Assembly: GCA_030267565.1 (NCBI GenBank) | Contig: BRXU01000014.1 | Location: 310,001-374,000, forward strand | Direction: 5' to 3' | DNA from: Pleodorina starrii | Lineage: Eukaryota; Chlorophyta; Chlorophyceae; Chlamydomonadales; Volvocaceae | Length of the DNA stretch: 64,000 bases | Shown here: positions 34,201-45,711 of the stretch, piece after piece | How the letters are laid out: every line of letters begins with the position of its first letter | Numbering within the stretch: position 1 is the first letter of the stretch | Translations under genes and position numbers: made by a program | Notes under the pieces: generated by a model | What the model saw: the letters and a program-made list of their open reading frames with translations, nothing else | The model's database searches: none | Told to the model about the DNA's origin: nothing

Positions 34201-36985
34201 CCCAAGCCCACCCACCCATACCCACCCCTGCCCACCCCTGCCCACCCCTCGCACACCTGTACGAGGAAGGTGCTCCCCGCCACCTTCCGGCGCAGCGTCC
34301 GCGTCATGAACTCCCGAGTGGCGTAAGCGGCGCCCCGCCCGCCCGCGCTGTCGCGACCCACGATGCCGTGCAGCCACACCGGCTTGCCTGTCGGCGGCCG
34401 GAGATTAGCGGGTGGTTGAGGGCAAGTGCGGGTGGTGAAGGGCGGTGAAGGGCGGTGAAGGGCGTCGCAGCACCGGCCAGCGAGCTCGTCGAGGGCAGTG
34501 AGTGGGTCAGCGCGCGTGGGGATTGGTCAGCGTGCAAGGGGAGGACGGCAGCTGCGCGTGTGTGTATGTGCGTCTGTTTGCGCGTGTGTATGCGCAAGCA
34601 TCCGCCGCTGCCGGGGGCAAACCCATCCTTCCATTCACAGTGCCATCACGCCACTGCCGCCGCCACCGCAGCCGCGGCCCCCGGCGGTGCGAAGGAGCCC
34701 CCGCGTCAGAGGGCTGTAACCGTCCTCGTCCCCGTCCCTGTCTCCCCGACCCTCCGAGAACGACCCGCGGGTCGCTGCGCCTCAGCTAGCCCAGCCAGCC
34801 CAGGCAGCCCAGCCATCCCACCAGCTGGTAATCCCCAAGTCATCAAACCCACCCGTCGCTCGGTCCCGGCTATTTATCGCTTCCCGTTGTTACGTCTTCA
34901 ATCGGCGCCGCGCCGGTCTCCCAGGACCCACCCGTGACCGCCGCCGGCGCGTATCCCCGGAGTTTGGAGTACTGGTCGAATATCCACGCCATGTGGCGCT
35001 CGTCGGTGTTGATGTCGGGGGCGGGGATGTCGGTGCGCGGACCGATCACCTCCTGGAGCGCCTGCGGGGTGCCGAACCGTGCCGTACAGTGGTGGGGGGA
35101 TTGGACGGACGAGAGGCGCGACTGGAGTGGTCGTGGGGGCACACTTAGCAGGGGGATAGACGTGGGGGACATCAGCGGTGAGGGGGTGACGAGGGAGGGG
35201 GTGACGAGGTGAGGAAAGCGCACACGTCGAAGCTCCAGGAGACCAACCCGCGGCCGACCCGCGCGCACTTAAACCAGCCCCCAGTCCCTAACCCCTGCCC
35301 CCCCGCCCCCCAGCCTCGCCCCCCAGCCGCGCCCCCCCCCCAGCCCGTTTCCGTCCCCCCTGGACCCCGGCCCCCCGCCCCCGGTCCCCCCGCTACCGCT
35401 ACCCACCTGCACGTACTTGCGCGTCAGCTTCTCCATCTCCCGCTCGCTGAGGCTGCGCGGGTCCACCGCCACTCCGCCCTTGCTGCCCCCGAACTGCACA
35501 TTGAGCAGTGAGAACTTCCAGGTGTTGAGGGAGGCGAGGCTGACCGGGGGGGGGAGGGGGGAGGGGGGGCGGGGGAACACAGGCGGGACGGGGGAGGGGG
35601 GGAGGGGTTATCCACGTGCAGGCCGGAGCCCGTGACCGGTAACGTGTCAGAAGGGCGGGACACAGGCGTCGGGTCTCACCAGGGGCCGCCATGCGGACGT
35701 GGTGTCGCATGGGGGCTCGCAAAGAGTTCGGAGTTGGGAGTTTGGGTTGCGGGGCTGCTCCCTTCAAAGAGAGGGAGCAGAGGAGCAGCGAAGACGCCCC
35801 CTCATTGTCCGACCCCGCCGACCATCCCTCTCATCCACCTCGTCTCCAACCTTTTGCAGCACCAGCCCCCTCCCCACCTTACCCCTCCGTGTCACCCCCT
35901 CGTTGTTACAGTACAGCCCCTCTTTTGTCACCCACCCCCTCCCCCTCGGTCGCCCACGTCCCTCCGCTGCGGTATCGTTCTTCTTACCCGCTCCCCTCCC
36001 CCTAACCCCCCAACCCCCTCCCCCCCTCCCGCCCGCCCACCTGCGCATGTTCTCCAGGTCCACGGCCGGGTGCAGAATGAGGCCCCCCTTGAAGGGCCCC
36101 AACACGTTGTTGTGCTGCACCCGGTAGGCGTCGTACATGTTGACCTCGCCATTGTCCATGGGAACCACCAGGTTCACCTGGGAAGAGGGGGAGGGGGAGG
36201 AGAGGGGGTGGTGGGGTGGTGGTGGAGTCGTGGGGTGGTGATGGGATTGGGTGGTGGTGGGGTGGGACGCAGGGGGTGGAGCTCCTTGCGCGGTGGCCAC
36301 ACCTTGACTTCCCGGTCGGGGTTGAGGATGGCCTTCTCGACCTGGGGGTCGAAGTCCAAGATGTTGAAGGCCTGCGGGGGCGGGGGCAGATTGTGGGAAT
36401 CGGGGTTTCGGAGCCGTGTTCAAGTGAACGCGTGAAGGTGCGCGCGGCCCGAAGCGGCGGCCTCTCCGCGGGCGATTTCTGGGGCCAAACATCCATGCGC
36501 TCGCGCGCATGTGCGCGTGCGAGTGTGCGCGCACGATTGCTGCTTCGTCGTTTGCTGGACTTCTGCTGAATCACGCAGCATAGCTGTGAGGACGTTGCAG
36601 TTGGCGGCGGTGCGCGGCGGCACAGAAGGAGACACCGCAGCGGAGGGACGAACGCGGCAGGCCCGAGGGGGACGTTATGACAGCCGGGCTGCAATGGAGT
36701 CAATTTGTTCAAGTCAGGGGCAGCAAATTAATGCATGCTAAGCCATAGAGAATTCGTGAGAAAGCTAGGGATGTGCAGCGCAAAAGGCGCCATTGGCAAC
36801 ATCGAAACGAGCACAACATCCCTCGGCTCCCGAGCTTCGCTCGCCTCCTTAACATAGACGGAAGTCCGGCCGTAAGTTGGCGTGGTATTTGTGCAATAAC
36901 GCTGCAGGCCTGCTGAAGCCGCGGTCTTCAGCGACGCGAGCCTGGTGCCGAGGCCCGCCAATGCCGCGACCGTCCGTCCCTCCAT
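31247..36985 (-). CDS. GDH: Mitochondrial glutamate dehydrogenase
   Basis: GLFV dehydrogenase: reversible oxidative deamination of glutamate to 2-oxoglutarate. Exons (minus): 36985-36854, 36371-36303, 36177-36041, 35539-35407, 35061-34932, 34387-34257, 33899-33840, 33657-33540, 33223-33114, 32617-32465, 31752-31718, 31382-31247 (TAG). All phases fit; about 447 residues. The Arg/Ala/Ser-rich N-terminus ([20 protein letters not shown]) looks like a mitochondrial transit peptide. Diagnostic segments are [27 protein letters not shown], the active-site motif [14 protein letters not shown] with its catalytic Lys, [17 protein letters not shown], the Rossmann [63 protein letters not shown] and the C-terminal [15 protein letters not shown]. 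The exon 1 donor (GTTAAG) is tentative. Length and the GGSKGG context match the plant-type NAD(H) enzyme; coenzyme choice cannot be proven from sequence. Confidence 0.93.
31804..31938 (+). repeat. 27-bp minisatellite in GDH intron 10
   Basis: Five identical head-to-tail copies of a 27-base unit that starts CAGAGACGATCGCAGCGGCA. Each contains the palindrome CGATCG. Total 135 bases. Confidence 0.9.
33417..33539 (+). repeat. CCCAA/CGCACC minisatellite in GDH intron 8
   Basis: Degenerate tandem array built of CCCAACCCAACCGCA-like units, ending at the exon 8 donor. The GDH coding strand is G-rich here. Confidence 0.8.
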
Positions 36986-39697
36986 GGCAGCACGACCCAG
37001 GCGCAATTTAAATAAGTTTCCAAATTCAACACGATTCACAGCTCAGTGCGGGTCCGGATCGAGTGGCGCGCCCTGGAAGAGCAACTGTCGGAACGTGTTA
37101 GACCAGTCTGAATTAGGCAGGTAAGTGCGCAGCACAGTCAACTAATGCTCTGCCATCCTGTTAATTGGAACAATATAATGAAGATTATTTCAGCGCGGCA
37201 TTTTTATATGTCACCACGTCAGCCCGGCTGCCGTACAGCCAGCAGTTGGCCAGGCTTGCGAGGCTGGAGCCAAATCTGGGACTCTGATACGACCCAAGAT
37301 GACAGCGTCTATGCAAAGTAGAGGTGCAGGTCCGATGGATTGCACGGGGATGGGCTCCGAGTTCTCCCTAGAAGATGGGCTGGCTGCTGGTAGGGAGGCG
37401 TGGCACGGCGGAGGCGCGGCTGCGGCGGAGGCGGCCGCACCGCTCACCGGCGCCGACGGCAGCGGTAGCCCCCCGTGCCCTTCAGGGAGCGAGGCGCTGC
37501 TCGCTCGTTCGCGCGTATCTCCGCCTGCCTCGGCCTTCGCTACCTCGCTACCTGTCGGTGGTGACCTGGTTCGGGTTTCGGACCACTTACTCGGTTTCGC
37601 GGCTAACGTCTTGTCTCTAATTCCACAGCGGTTGCAGGGGGAATTTTATTTGGCTTTCGCAGTGGCTCCCAGTGAGTGAATCGTTTTACAGTGGACTTAA
37701 AAGTATTGCCGGTGCATGCCGGACATGACACTGTCGCTGCCGAACTAGGTTACCGACTACAAACGGTGAGCTACCCTACCCGACCCTTGGGGCGCGACCG
37801 CAAACATGGCCTGCACGGCAAGATGTACATGTACGAATTGATCGGGGTGGGAAGCCAGGTGGGGTGGCTGGTCAGTATCGTACACACGTACGGCAACGCA
37901 GCTGGGCGGAAGTCACGGCATTAGCGGGCAGTGACGTCGTGGCCTGCACACGTGCACGGACAGTTTTTCTCACGGGATGAAAGGCTCATGGATATTGGTG
38001 CTGTCCATCTTACTCGGCCGCGGCAGTGGGCTGCGGTCACCCTGCTGCAGTTGTCAGATGACCCATGGTTCACATGAAGGCGCGCAAGGCCACCGTGAAA
38101 CCACACCCCTGGGTTAAGCTTTGTCCCTAGACGAGTTTCAAATTTTCGTCTATTGTTTAATTTAAAACTAACCATGCCATCGCAAGCCAATCTACCGACG
38201 CACAGCTGGCATCGCCATCGCTAAGCTTGAGGCCAAAGTTCGGCTTCAAAGGAGCGACCAGTACGTATGTCGACGAGTACATACTCCTTAAAGTCCGCTG
38301 AAGCAAGCCGTGCTTGATCATGCGCAGAGAGGGAAGCCATGCCAGCTTTGTCGACGGCAGTCACCGCATGGCATATCGGATCCCTTTAATCCTCCGCTGC
38401 TTGTTGCCTGAAAACGTCTGCGGGTGTCAGCCGATTGAGTTGCCCTGCAGGTTGGGGCGACATGAATCGCCAATCGCACAGTGTCGTACCCTGCGCGGGA
38501 AAAGTTAACCCGATAAAGCACAGAGGCAGGACTGCTGCAAAGCGAGGGGACACGAGAACACGTAGACAACACATAGTCGGTGTGAGTTTGCGGGATATCT
38601 GTGAGCAACACGCTACTCGTTAGGGTGTCGGAGTTTCAGACGCGCAAATCCTCGTGTGTTATAGCTGTCTCACGACACAAGTATCAGCAGGTCAGGAGCA
38701 ACCAGCACCTCAGCCCAAATCAAAAGGCAGCTGTAGGTCCTCCAGCGCCCTTCTGCGTCAGCGGTTCAGCGGACAGCTGCGGTTGGAACTACCTTTCCCG
38801 CGATTTCGCGGGCAGCATCGCTGCTTCCGGCCAGCATACGTCCAGGCAACGGCAGCTTGAGCGGGTAAGAGGAGAAGGATCCGCAAAAGGCGGGCACTTG
38901 AGCGATGAGGTCGACACACCGCGACTGCCGCTTTCAGCTGCAAACAAAAGCAGCCCGCGCCGCCTAATTCCCGCTTCTGCACGCATTTATTTTGGGCATT
39001 TCTTTCTAATCGTAGTCAGATTACTTATCGTCTTTCTGCGTGCCTTGTGCCTGGCCCACGATGCCTTGCGGGCCGACGCGGCAGTGCGCCTCGTCACCCG
39101 GCGTCGGGAAGCCTCCGTGATGCGGCGACAGTCTTGCATCTTTCATTCGGCAGACCAAGATTTTTGTGTTTTTGAACTAGTACAGCTTTGACGGTTCGGC
39201 GCTGTTGCTTCTGCTGCTGGATTCTTGTGCGCCGCGCTCAGCTGTCCCCGACTTCGCGGCCCTGGATACGCGCCAGCAGCAATTCAGCCTGGACCCTTCA
39301 CGCTTCTCCGCGTACCCCGCCTTCCGCCCGTGCCTGCCCCAACTAACGAAACACACTCACTCACCCATCGCGCTTCTCCCTCCCTGCCTTGCAGGACCGT
39401 CGGCTTTTAGCATCTGGGTTCGTTCACCAACGCGACCAGCAGCCAGTAGCCACCAGCCAATTCTCAGGCGGACCGCTCTATTTCGAGGTTGACGACTCGC
39501 GCGGCGAACGGCCGAAGGGCGCTATCCAGCAACCATTGAACCCATCGCTGCGGGTATTGTCGTCACCGCGGCGGCGCTCGCGGTACTGATCCTGCTGCTG
39601 CCGGTGTTGGCCGCGGCGGCGGTGGCCGTAGCGTTCTTGACGGCGGCGGTGGCCGTGGGAGCGGCGGCGGCGAGGGCGTCTCTGGGCAGCGGGCACC
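36986..39697. other. Head-to-head intergenic region of GDH and DMC1
   Basis: About 2.7 kb between two divergent start codons, holding both promoters and 5' UTRs. A 126-codon open frame at 37299-37679 (+) with an Ala/Gly-rich stretch could be an unrecognised first exon, but has no similarity or partner exon. The region is less GC-rich than the coding parts. Confidence 0.45.
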
Positions 39698-42600
39698 ATG
39701 GCAGCGGCGGAGGCGGCATTGGAGGCTCACGTTCAGGAGGAGTGAGTTTGCACGCCTGTGTACTATGATTATTATTGTTGTGGTAATGGTGATGGTGGTG
39801 GTGCTTACAGTGGACTCGAGGCCCTTGGGGAGGGCGGAGGGGTAGAGCCAGCAGCGGGCCAGCGTGCCTGTATGTACCGTATTCCGTATATTGCCAGCCG
39901 CGCATCGCTCGTGACGGATCTCCCCATACCGTACCGCCGTCGATTTCCGCATCTCCTCCGCCAAAGCGAAAGAGTAGAATGTCCAACAGATATTCGACTG
40001 CGACCCAGGTCGCCATACGTGACCCAGATCGCTGTCCGCGACCCAGATCGCCAGGGACAGCGCACTCGCCCGCCAGCCTGCCGCCCAGCCGCCCAGCCGC
40101 CCAGCCGACAGTACACGGACAGCGCACGCAGGCACAAGCGCAGCCAGAGCAGAGCGGTCTTCCCCAAACTGTAACCGCCGGCGAAGCCGCATGGAACCGC
40201 CGCCTCCGCGTTTGCTCCCTGCGCGCCTCTCCGGAAAACCGTTACGGAGGGCCTGACGCGCCGGCTGTCGCTGCCCCTGCCCCTGCCCCTGCCCCTGCCC
40301 GCCACTGCAGGGCGGGCGCCGCTGACGATGACTTCGAGAGCATTGACAAGCTGCAGCAGCTGGGCATCTCGGCAGGTGCGCGCGCAAAGCGCCGTCAAGA
40401 GCTATGAATTCAACGAACGTCCTGTGTGTCGGGGTCATCCGCGGACTGAACCACGGGTCAATTCCCGCCGCGGGGTATCCGAGCTTTTGGTATCGCTCGC
40501 CCCTGGGCCGCGCCACGCTGCGCGGATTGCGAGCGCTTGCGGTTGATTGCGTGCTCTGGCTTGTCCGACAATGCAGCCCAGCTTCTTCCCGTTGCATGAG
40601 TCTTTACCGTACGTTTCCGTGAGTTTTCGTTGAATGCAACGATCGTGACTGTTGTATAACGGTCAACTGACGCCCCGCACCCCGACGCCCGCCATTTATT
40701 CCCCTAACCTGTGTCGCAGCCGACATCAAGAAGGCCAAGGAGGGCGGCATCCACACAGCGCAGGCGCTGCTGATGGTGCCCAAGCGGGTGAGGCGAGGCC
40801 GGGGGGGCCGGGGTTCGGAGCTGCCAAGTGGGCCAGTTGAATCTAACAGGTTGAAACCCCAGGCTCGTGTGTCAATATCAAGTCAACAATTTCTTAACCG
40901 GTACATGCACGCACGCGACGGCTGCGACCCTGTTGGGTGCATTGCAAACTGACTGGTGCATGTTTCACGCTGCACGCTGCGTTGGACGCCACCGTCGTTA
41001 CGCCCTTGTTACGTCGCCACCGTCGTTACGCCCCCCCCGTCCCGCCCGCCCGCCCGGCGCAGCACCTGGCTGAGATCAAGGGCCTGAGCGAGGCCAAGGT
41101 TGACAAGATGGTGGAGCTGGCTCGGAAGCTGGTGCCGGGGGCGGGCTGGCGGACAGGCACGGAGGCGCTGCAGGCGCGGGCGCGGGAGGTCATCAAGATC
41201 AAGGTAAGGCCAGGGGCTGGAAGGTGGGAGCTGCGGGGGCGGGGGCGAGGCCGTCACCTAACCACACACTCACCAGAGCCTAAGTCCACCAACCACCAAC
41301 CCTAACCCTAAGTCCACCACCTCGCAATACCCACCTCGCAATACCCACCTCGCAATACCCACCTCGCAATACCCACCTCGCAATACCCACCTCGCAATAC
41401 CCACCTCGGAATACCCACCTCACAATACCCACCTCACAACACGGTACCACCGATTGCCTGCCTCTAGCGCTGCACTCGCCAGACTCGCAGCATTCGCTAT
41501 ACGGCCTGCTGCTTACGACGCACGGCATAACGGTGTACGGCGTACGGGCTTCCTCCCCGCCGCCGCCACTGCGGACTGCGCCACACCACAGACCGGCGCC
41601 ACCGCAGTGGACGAGCTGCTGGGCGGCGGCGTCGAAACCAAGTCGCTCACGGAGATGTTCGGCGAGTGGCGGTGCGGCAAGACCATGTTGGCCCACACGC
41701 TGTGTGTCACCACACAGCTCCCCCAGGAGGAGGGCGGGGGGGCGGGGAAGGTGAGGGGAGGTGGGAGTTGAGGGGCGTTGTTTGCGTGGCAATCGGGAAA
41801 CAAAGAAGTGAGAAAACAATACGCTGACGTGCCTGTCTACAGCCCACCTGCACCCACCGCTCACGAACCACCCCATCCAACCCATCCAACCCATCCTCCC
41901 CATCCAACCCATCCTCCCCCCCCCCAGGCTGCCTTCATCGACACGGAGGGCACCTTCCGTCCCGAGATCATCAAGGACATCGCCGAGCGCTTCGGACTTG
42001 ATCCCGAGGTGGGTGCGCGGAAACCAGCAGACCGGGGATTTAGGGGACCTAGGGGACATAGGCGACCGGGGGCGTGTGCTACTGCTGTTGGGAGGCCACC
42101 CCTGTGCGTGTGTGAATGTGGGTGAATGTGGGTGAATGTGCGTGTTTAGGGTAGTGTGGAAGGAGCCTGCCTCGCGGTACGGCTTAATGGGACCCTGAGA
42201 AAAGGGCACTCTTCTTCAAGGGATGTTGAGGCCTGCAGGGCGATGCCTGGCTGCGTCCCTCTTTTGAAGAGGGCGACGCAGCTGAACCGCTTTACCGGTA
42301 CATGCTGGGGTACCGTAGGTGCAGTCCTTTACCTCATCTTTTGCTGCTATCCTCCCGCTGCTCGCTGCTACGCTACCCTGCCTCTGCTCGCTGCTACCCT
42401 GCTCGCTGTTGCTGCCTCGCTCCCCCCTCCCTGTCAGGCGGTGCTGAGCAACATTGTGGTGGCCCGGGCGCACACCTCGGAGCACCAGGCGGGTGAGTAG
42501 CGAGCGGAGTAACAATACCCGAGCAACCCATATACCCATGGCAGGAACCCATGGCAGGAGGGAAAGCAGCGCCACGAGGCGTCGGAGCATCGCAGTCGCG

Positions 42601-43783
42601 ATCGCGCCGCCGGGTCGCCGGGTCGCGGATGTCGGCGGGGGGACGCCGGCCCAGGCCGGCGCCTGTCGTAAGCAGCCCCGCCGGCGGGCTCTCCAGGCTC
42701 CGAAACCGACACAGATGCGGTGCAAACGCCGTCGGCGCACGTGTCCCCAAGTGCCGGCCGACAGGCCGGGTCGGCCTCCGGAATCCGCAAACCCGCCTGG
42801 CCACACCGGCCCCAACCCCAACCCTAATCCCAAACCCGAACCCGCCCTCTCTAACCCGGTTCTTCCCCCGCGACCCCTCTCACCCCTGCCCTCGACCCCT
42901 ACTCCACCCCATCCCGCCTCCCCCTCGCACAATCCTACCCCCTTCTACCCCACACCCACCCACCCACCCACCCACCCACCCACCCACCCACCCACCCACC
43001 CACCCACCCACCCACCCACCCACCCACCCACCCACCCACCCACCCACCCACCCACCCACCCACCCACCCACCCACCCACCCACCCACCCACCCACCCACC
43101 CACCCACCCACCCACCCACCCACCCACCCACCCACCCACCCACCCACCCACCCACCCACCCACCCACCCACCCACCCACCCACCCACCCACCCACCCACC
43201 CACCCACCCACCCACCCACCCACCCACCCACCCACCCACCCACCCACCCACCCACCCACCCACCCACCCACCCACCCACCCACCCACCCACCCACCCACC
43301 CACCCACCCACCCACCCACCCACCCACCCACCCACCCACCCACCCACCCACCCACCCACCCACCCACCCACCCACCCACCCACCCACCCACCCACCCACC
43401 CACCCACCCACCCACCCACCCACCCACCCACCCACCCACCCACCCACCCACCCACCCACCCACCCACCCACCCACCCACCCACCCACCCACCCACCCACC
43501 CACCCACCCACCCACCCACCCACCCACCCACCCACCCACCCACCCACCCACCCACCCACCCACCCACCCACCCACCCACCCACCCACCCACCCACCCACC
43601 CACCCACCCACCCACCCACCCACCCACCCACCCACCCACCCACCCACCCACCCACCCACCCACCCACCCACCCACCCACCCACCCACCCACCCACCCACC
43701 CACCCACCCACCCACCCACCCACCCACCCACCCACCCACCCACCCACCCACCCACCCACACACCCACACACCCACACACCCAC

Positions 43784-43847
<64 letters not shown>

Positions 43848-45711
43848 CCTACCCCACACCCCCCCCGCCCCCAGACCTGCTCATCTCCCTGACCGCCCTG
43901 ATGGCTGAGGAGGCTTGTTTCCGGCTGCTGGTGGTGGACTCCATCACCGCGCCCTTCCGCACCGACTACACGGGCCGAGGGGAGCTGGCGGAGAGGCAGC
44001 AGAAGCTCAACGCGGTGCTGGCCAAGCTAAAAAAGGTGGGGGGGCGTGATGTGGCTTGGAGGTGGGGCGGTGGCGCTGGAGGTGATGGTGGTGGTGGTGG
44101 TGGTGGTTTTGAGTGCCCCGGTTGCAGGAGCGATGTAAGGTAGAACAAGAAAGGAAGGATCACCGGTGCTGCGAGTGCGCGTGCGTGTGAGGTCGTGTGT
44201 ATGAGGTTGTGTGTGTGAGAGAGAGGTTGTGTGTGAGACTGTGTGACACGAGGCGACGCGATATTGACGTGCCCCTTGTCCCCGCCTCCCGCCCCGATTC
44301 CGCCATAGAGAGAGAGAGAGAGATTGTTACAGTTGTACGGTATGGCCCCATTCTCCTCTGGGCACCATCCGCACCACAGAACCTTCCAGACGATCCTCAT
44401 TGGACAACTGGGATAGCTCTGCCTTCTAGGGCGGACCTCATCCATTCACCCAATCTACCACCGAGACAGAGGGTTCAGCGATCGCCACCACTCAAACGTG
44501 TGAATCCTGGCCAATCAACTCGGCCACCAACTCCACTCATAGCAGCTAGCCACAATCTCACACCCAGCGGTAGCCGGGGGTCTCCACAGGGATCGAACCT
44601 GTGACCTCGATTGTCCTAAGACCATGAGGTGTCACTAGACTAGACCGCCATCCAAATCGCCAAACTAGACCGCCATCCAAATCCGCCATCCAAATCCCTG
44701 TCGTACATTCCAGATTTCCGAGGAGTTCAACGTGGCGGTTGTCATGACCAACCAGGTACGGAGTAAGATATACCCTGTACGGTGTACTGCGTACGGCGCC
44801 CGGTGGTGATAATGATTTTGCAAATCGCCCGCTGGTGCCGGACACGGCCGTGGCTACCCATTCTCGGCACCTCTCTCATATTGTAGTGCCCTTGTTCCTT
44901 TCCTAGTTAGGCTCTCTCTCAGCCAACCAGCTACACACCTTTGCAATCCATCTATCTGGGTCCGGTTCATTTGTAAAGCCACCTTTGATACGATACGAGT
45001 CATGCGATGAGGCATACCATACCCCCCTCCCTCCCCACATACACACACACACACCCAGGTGGTGTCCGACCCCGGCGGCGGCGCCATGTTCGTATCCGAC
45101 CCCAAGAAGCCCGTGGGCGGCCACGTGATGGCGCACGCATCCACCACCCGCCTGTCGCTGCGAAAGGTACGGCACAGCACGGCAAGGAGGGCGTGCGTTG
45201 GTTGGTCGGTTGGTCGGTTGGCGGGTGGTTGGCTCTGCGCGGAGCCCGGGCTCCGCAACACCCCGCAAGTCCGAATGGACGCTACGATGCTCTACAGGGC
45301 CGCACTGTTTTGTGGGTTAGCGGTTAGGAGTCTCGCCCCTCGCGTCTTTGGCCCCCCGGGGACCCCCGTCCCTGGTGGCCGGTTGGCTGGCTTTGGGCAG
45401 AACGCCATCCGTAACAACGCTGTGTCGGGCGCTGCAGCTCGGCTGCACCAGATTGCATCTTTCCCACTACTAAAGTCCTCCGTGCCAAAGCCAGAAAATG
45501 CTGCGTGTTGCGTCCCCCCATACACCTACCCGGTTGCTCCTTCCCCCGCGGGCACATTCCGCACATTCCGCACCTTCACCCTCACCTTCACGTTCCCGCC
45601 CAGGGCAAGGGCGATCAGCGGCTTATCAAGGTGGTGGCCTCTCCTTGCCTGGCGGAGGCGGAGGCCAGCTTCCAGTGCAGCGGCCAGGGGGTCACGGACC
45701 ACAAGGATTGA
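39698..45711 (+). CDS. DMC1: Meiotic recombinase DMC1
   Basis: RecA/RAD51-family ATPase that forms filaments on ssDNA and drives strand exchange between homologues in meiosis. Exons: 39698-39741, 40311-40375, 40720-40787, 41063-41203, 41592-41750, 41928-42008, 42438-42492, 43875-44035, 44714-44755, 45059-45166, 45604-45711. All are in phase, giving 343 residues (the family is about 340). The N-terminal HhH region reads [15 protein letters not shown], then [18 protein letters not shown] and [20 protein letters not shown]. Walker A GEWRCGKT is at about 130-137, Walker B LLVVDS at about 220, then [12 protein letters not shown]. The C-terminus reads [20 protein letters not shown], then [20 protein letters not shown]. 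The DPKKPxGGH motif and the acidic TDHKD end separate it from RAD51. The Thr/Ser before the Walker A Gly-Lys is Cys. Introns 4, 7 and 8 are loaded with repeats. Confidence 0.95.
41317..41439 (+). repeat. 15-bp minisatellite in DMC1 intron 4
   Basis: About eight copies of CCACCTCGCAATACC, the last ones diverged. It is preceded at about 41299 by two CCCTAA telomere-like hexamers. Confidence 0.9.
42953..43759 (+). repeat. Uninterrupted CCCA tetranucleotide array, about 800 bp
   Basis: About 200 head-to-tail copies of CCCA (GGGT on the minus strand) with no visible interruption, inside DMC1 intron 7 (42493-43874). Both strands are open in several frames only because the period is not a multiple of three, which makes artefactual THPP and WVGG reading frames. 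Confidence 0.98.
43760..43845 (+). repeat. CACACCC transition and CA microsatellite
   Basis: The CCCA array passes through mixed CACACCC units into a perfect (CA)n tract of about 50 bases that ends just before the DMC1 exon 8 acceptor region. Confidence 0.95.
44307..44644 (-). mobile_element. tRNA-headed SINE candidate in DMC1 intron 8
   Basis: Read on the minus strand, the element starts with a tRNA-like head: A-box-like TAGTCTAGTGA, then canonical B box GGTTCGATCCC in a T-arm (ACAGG/CCTGT around TTCGATC). An ACCTC/GAGGT stem lies at the anticodon position. A tRNA-unrelated body of about 250 bases follows, ending in TGTAAC and a (TC)n tail. CCGCCAT flanks it at 44300-44306 and 44645-44651, as expected for a short target-site duplication, although CCGCCAT also recurs nearby on the right side. 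The acceptor stem is imperfect and no GG is present in the D loop, so a functional tRNA is unlikely. A tRNA pseudogene is the alternative. Confidence 0.55.

Noticed and set aside
37299..37679. A 126-codon Ala/Gly-rich frame between GDH and DMC1
   Set aside because: No similarity and no phase-compatible next exon were found. DMC1 has its own clear first exon at 39698, so this was kept only as a note in the spacer.
39541..39768. A hydrophobic frame that looks like a membrane segment followed by a Gly/Ser tail
   Set aside because: It overlaps DMC1 exon 1, which explains the same bases in another frame and splices in phase. The hydrophobic stretch comes from GCG/GTG-rich 5' UTR sequence, and an in-frame stop precedes it.
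41299..41312. An internal telomere relic
   Set aside because: Only two CCCTAA units are present, and green plant telomeres use CCCTAAA-type units. This is too short to claim.
42454..43908. Very long open frames encoding THPPTHPP on the + strand and WVGGWVGG on the minus strand
   Set aside because: They are produced by the CCCA tetranucleotide array, are open in several frames on both strands at once, and lie wholly in a DMC1 intron.
44575..44646. A functional tRNA gene on the minus strand
   Set aside because: The B box and T-arm are good, but the acceptor stem is mismatched, the D loop lacks GG and the anticodon loop is 17 bases. The flanking repeat and tail fit a SINE better.
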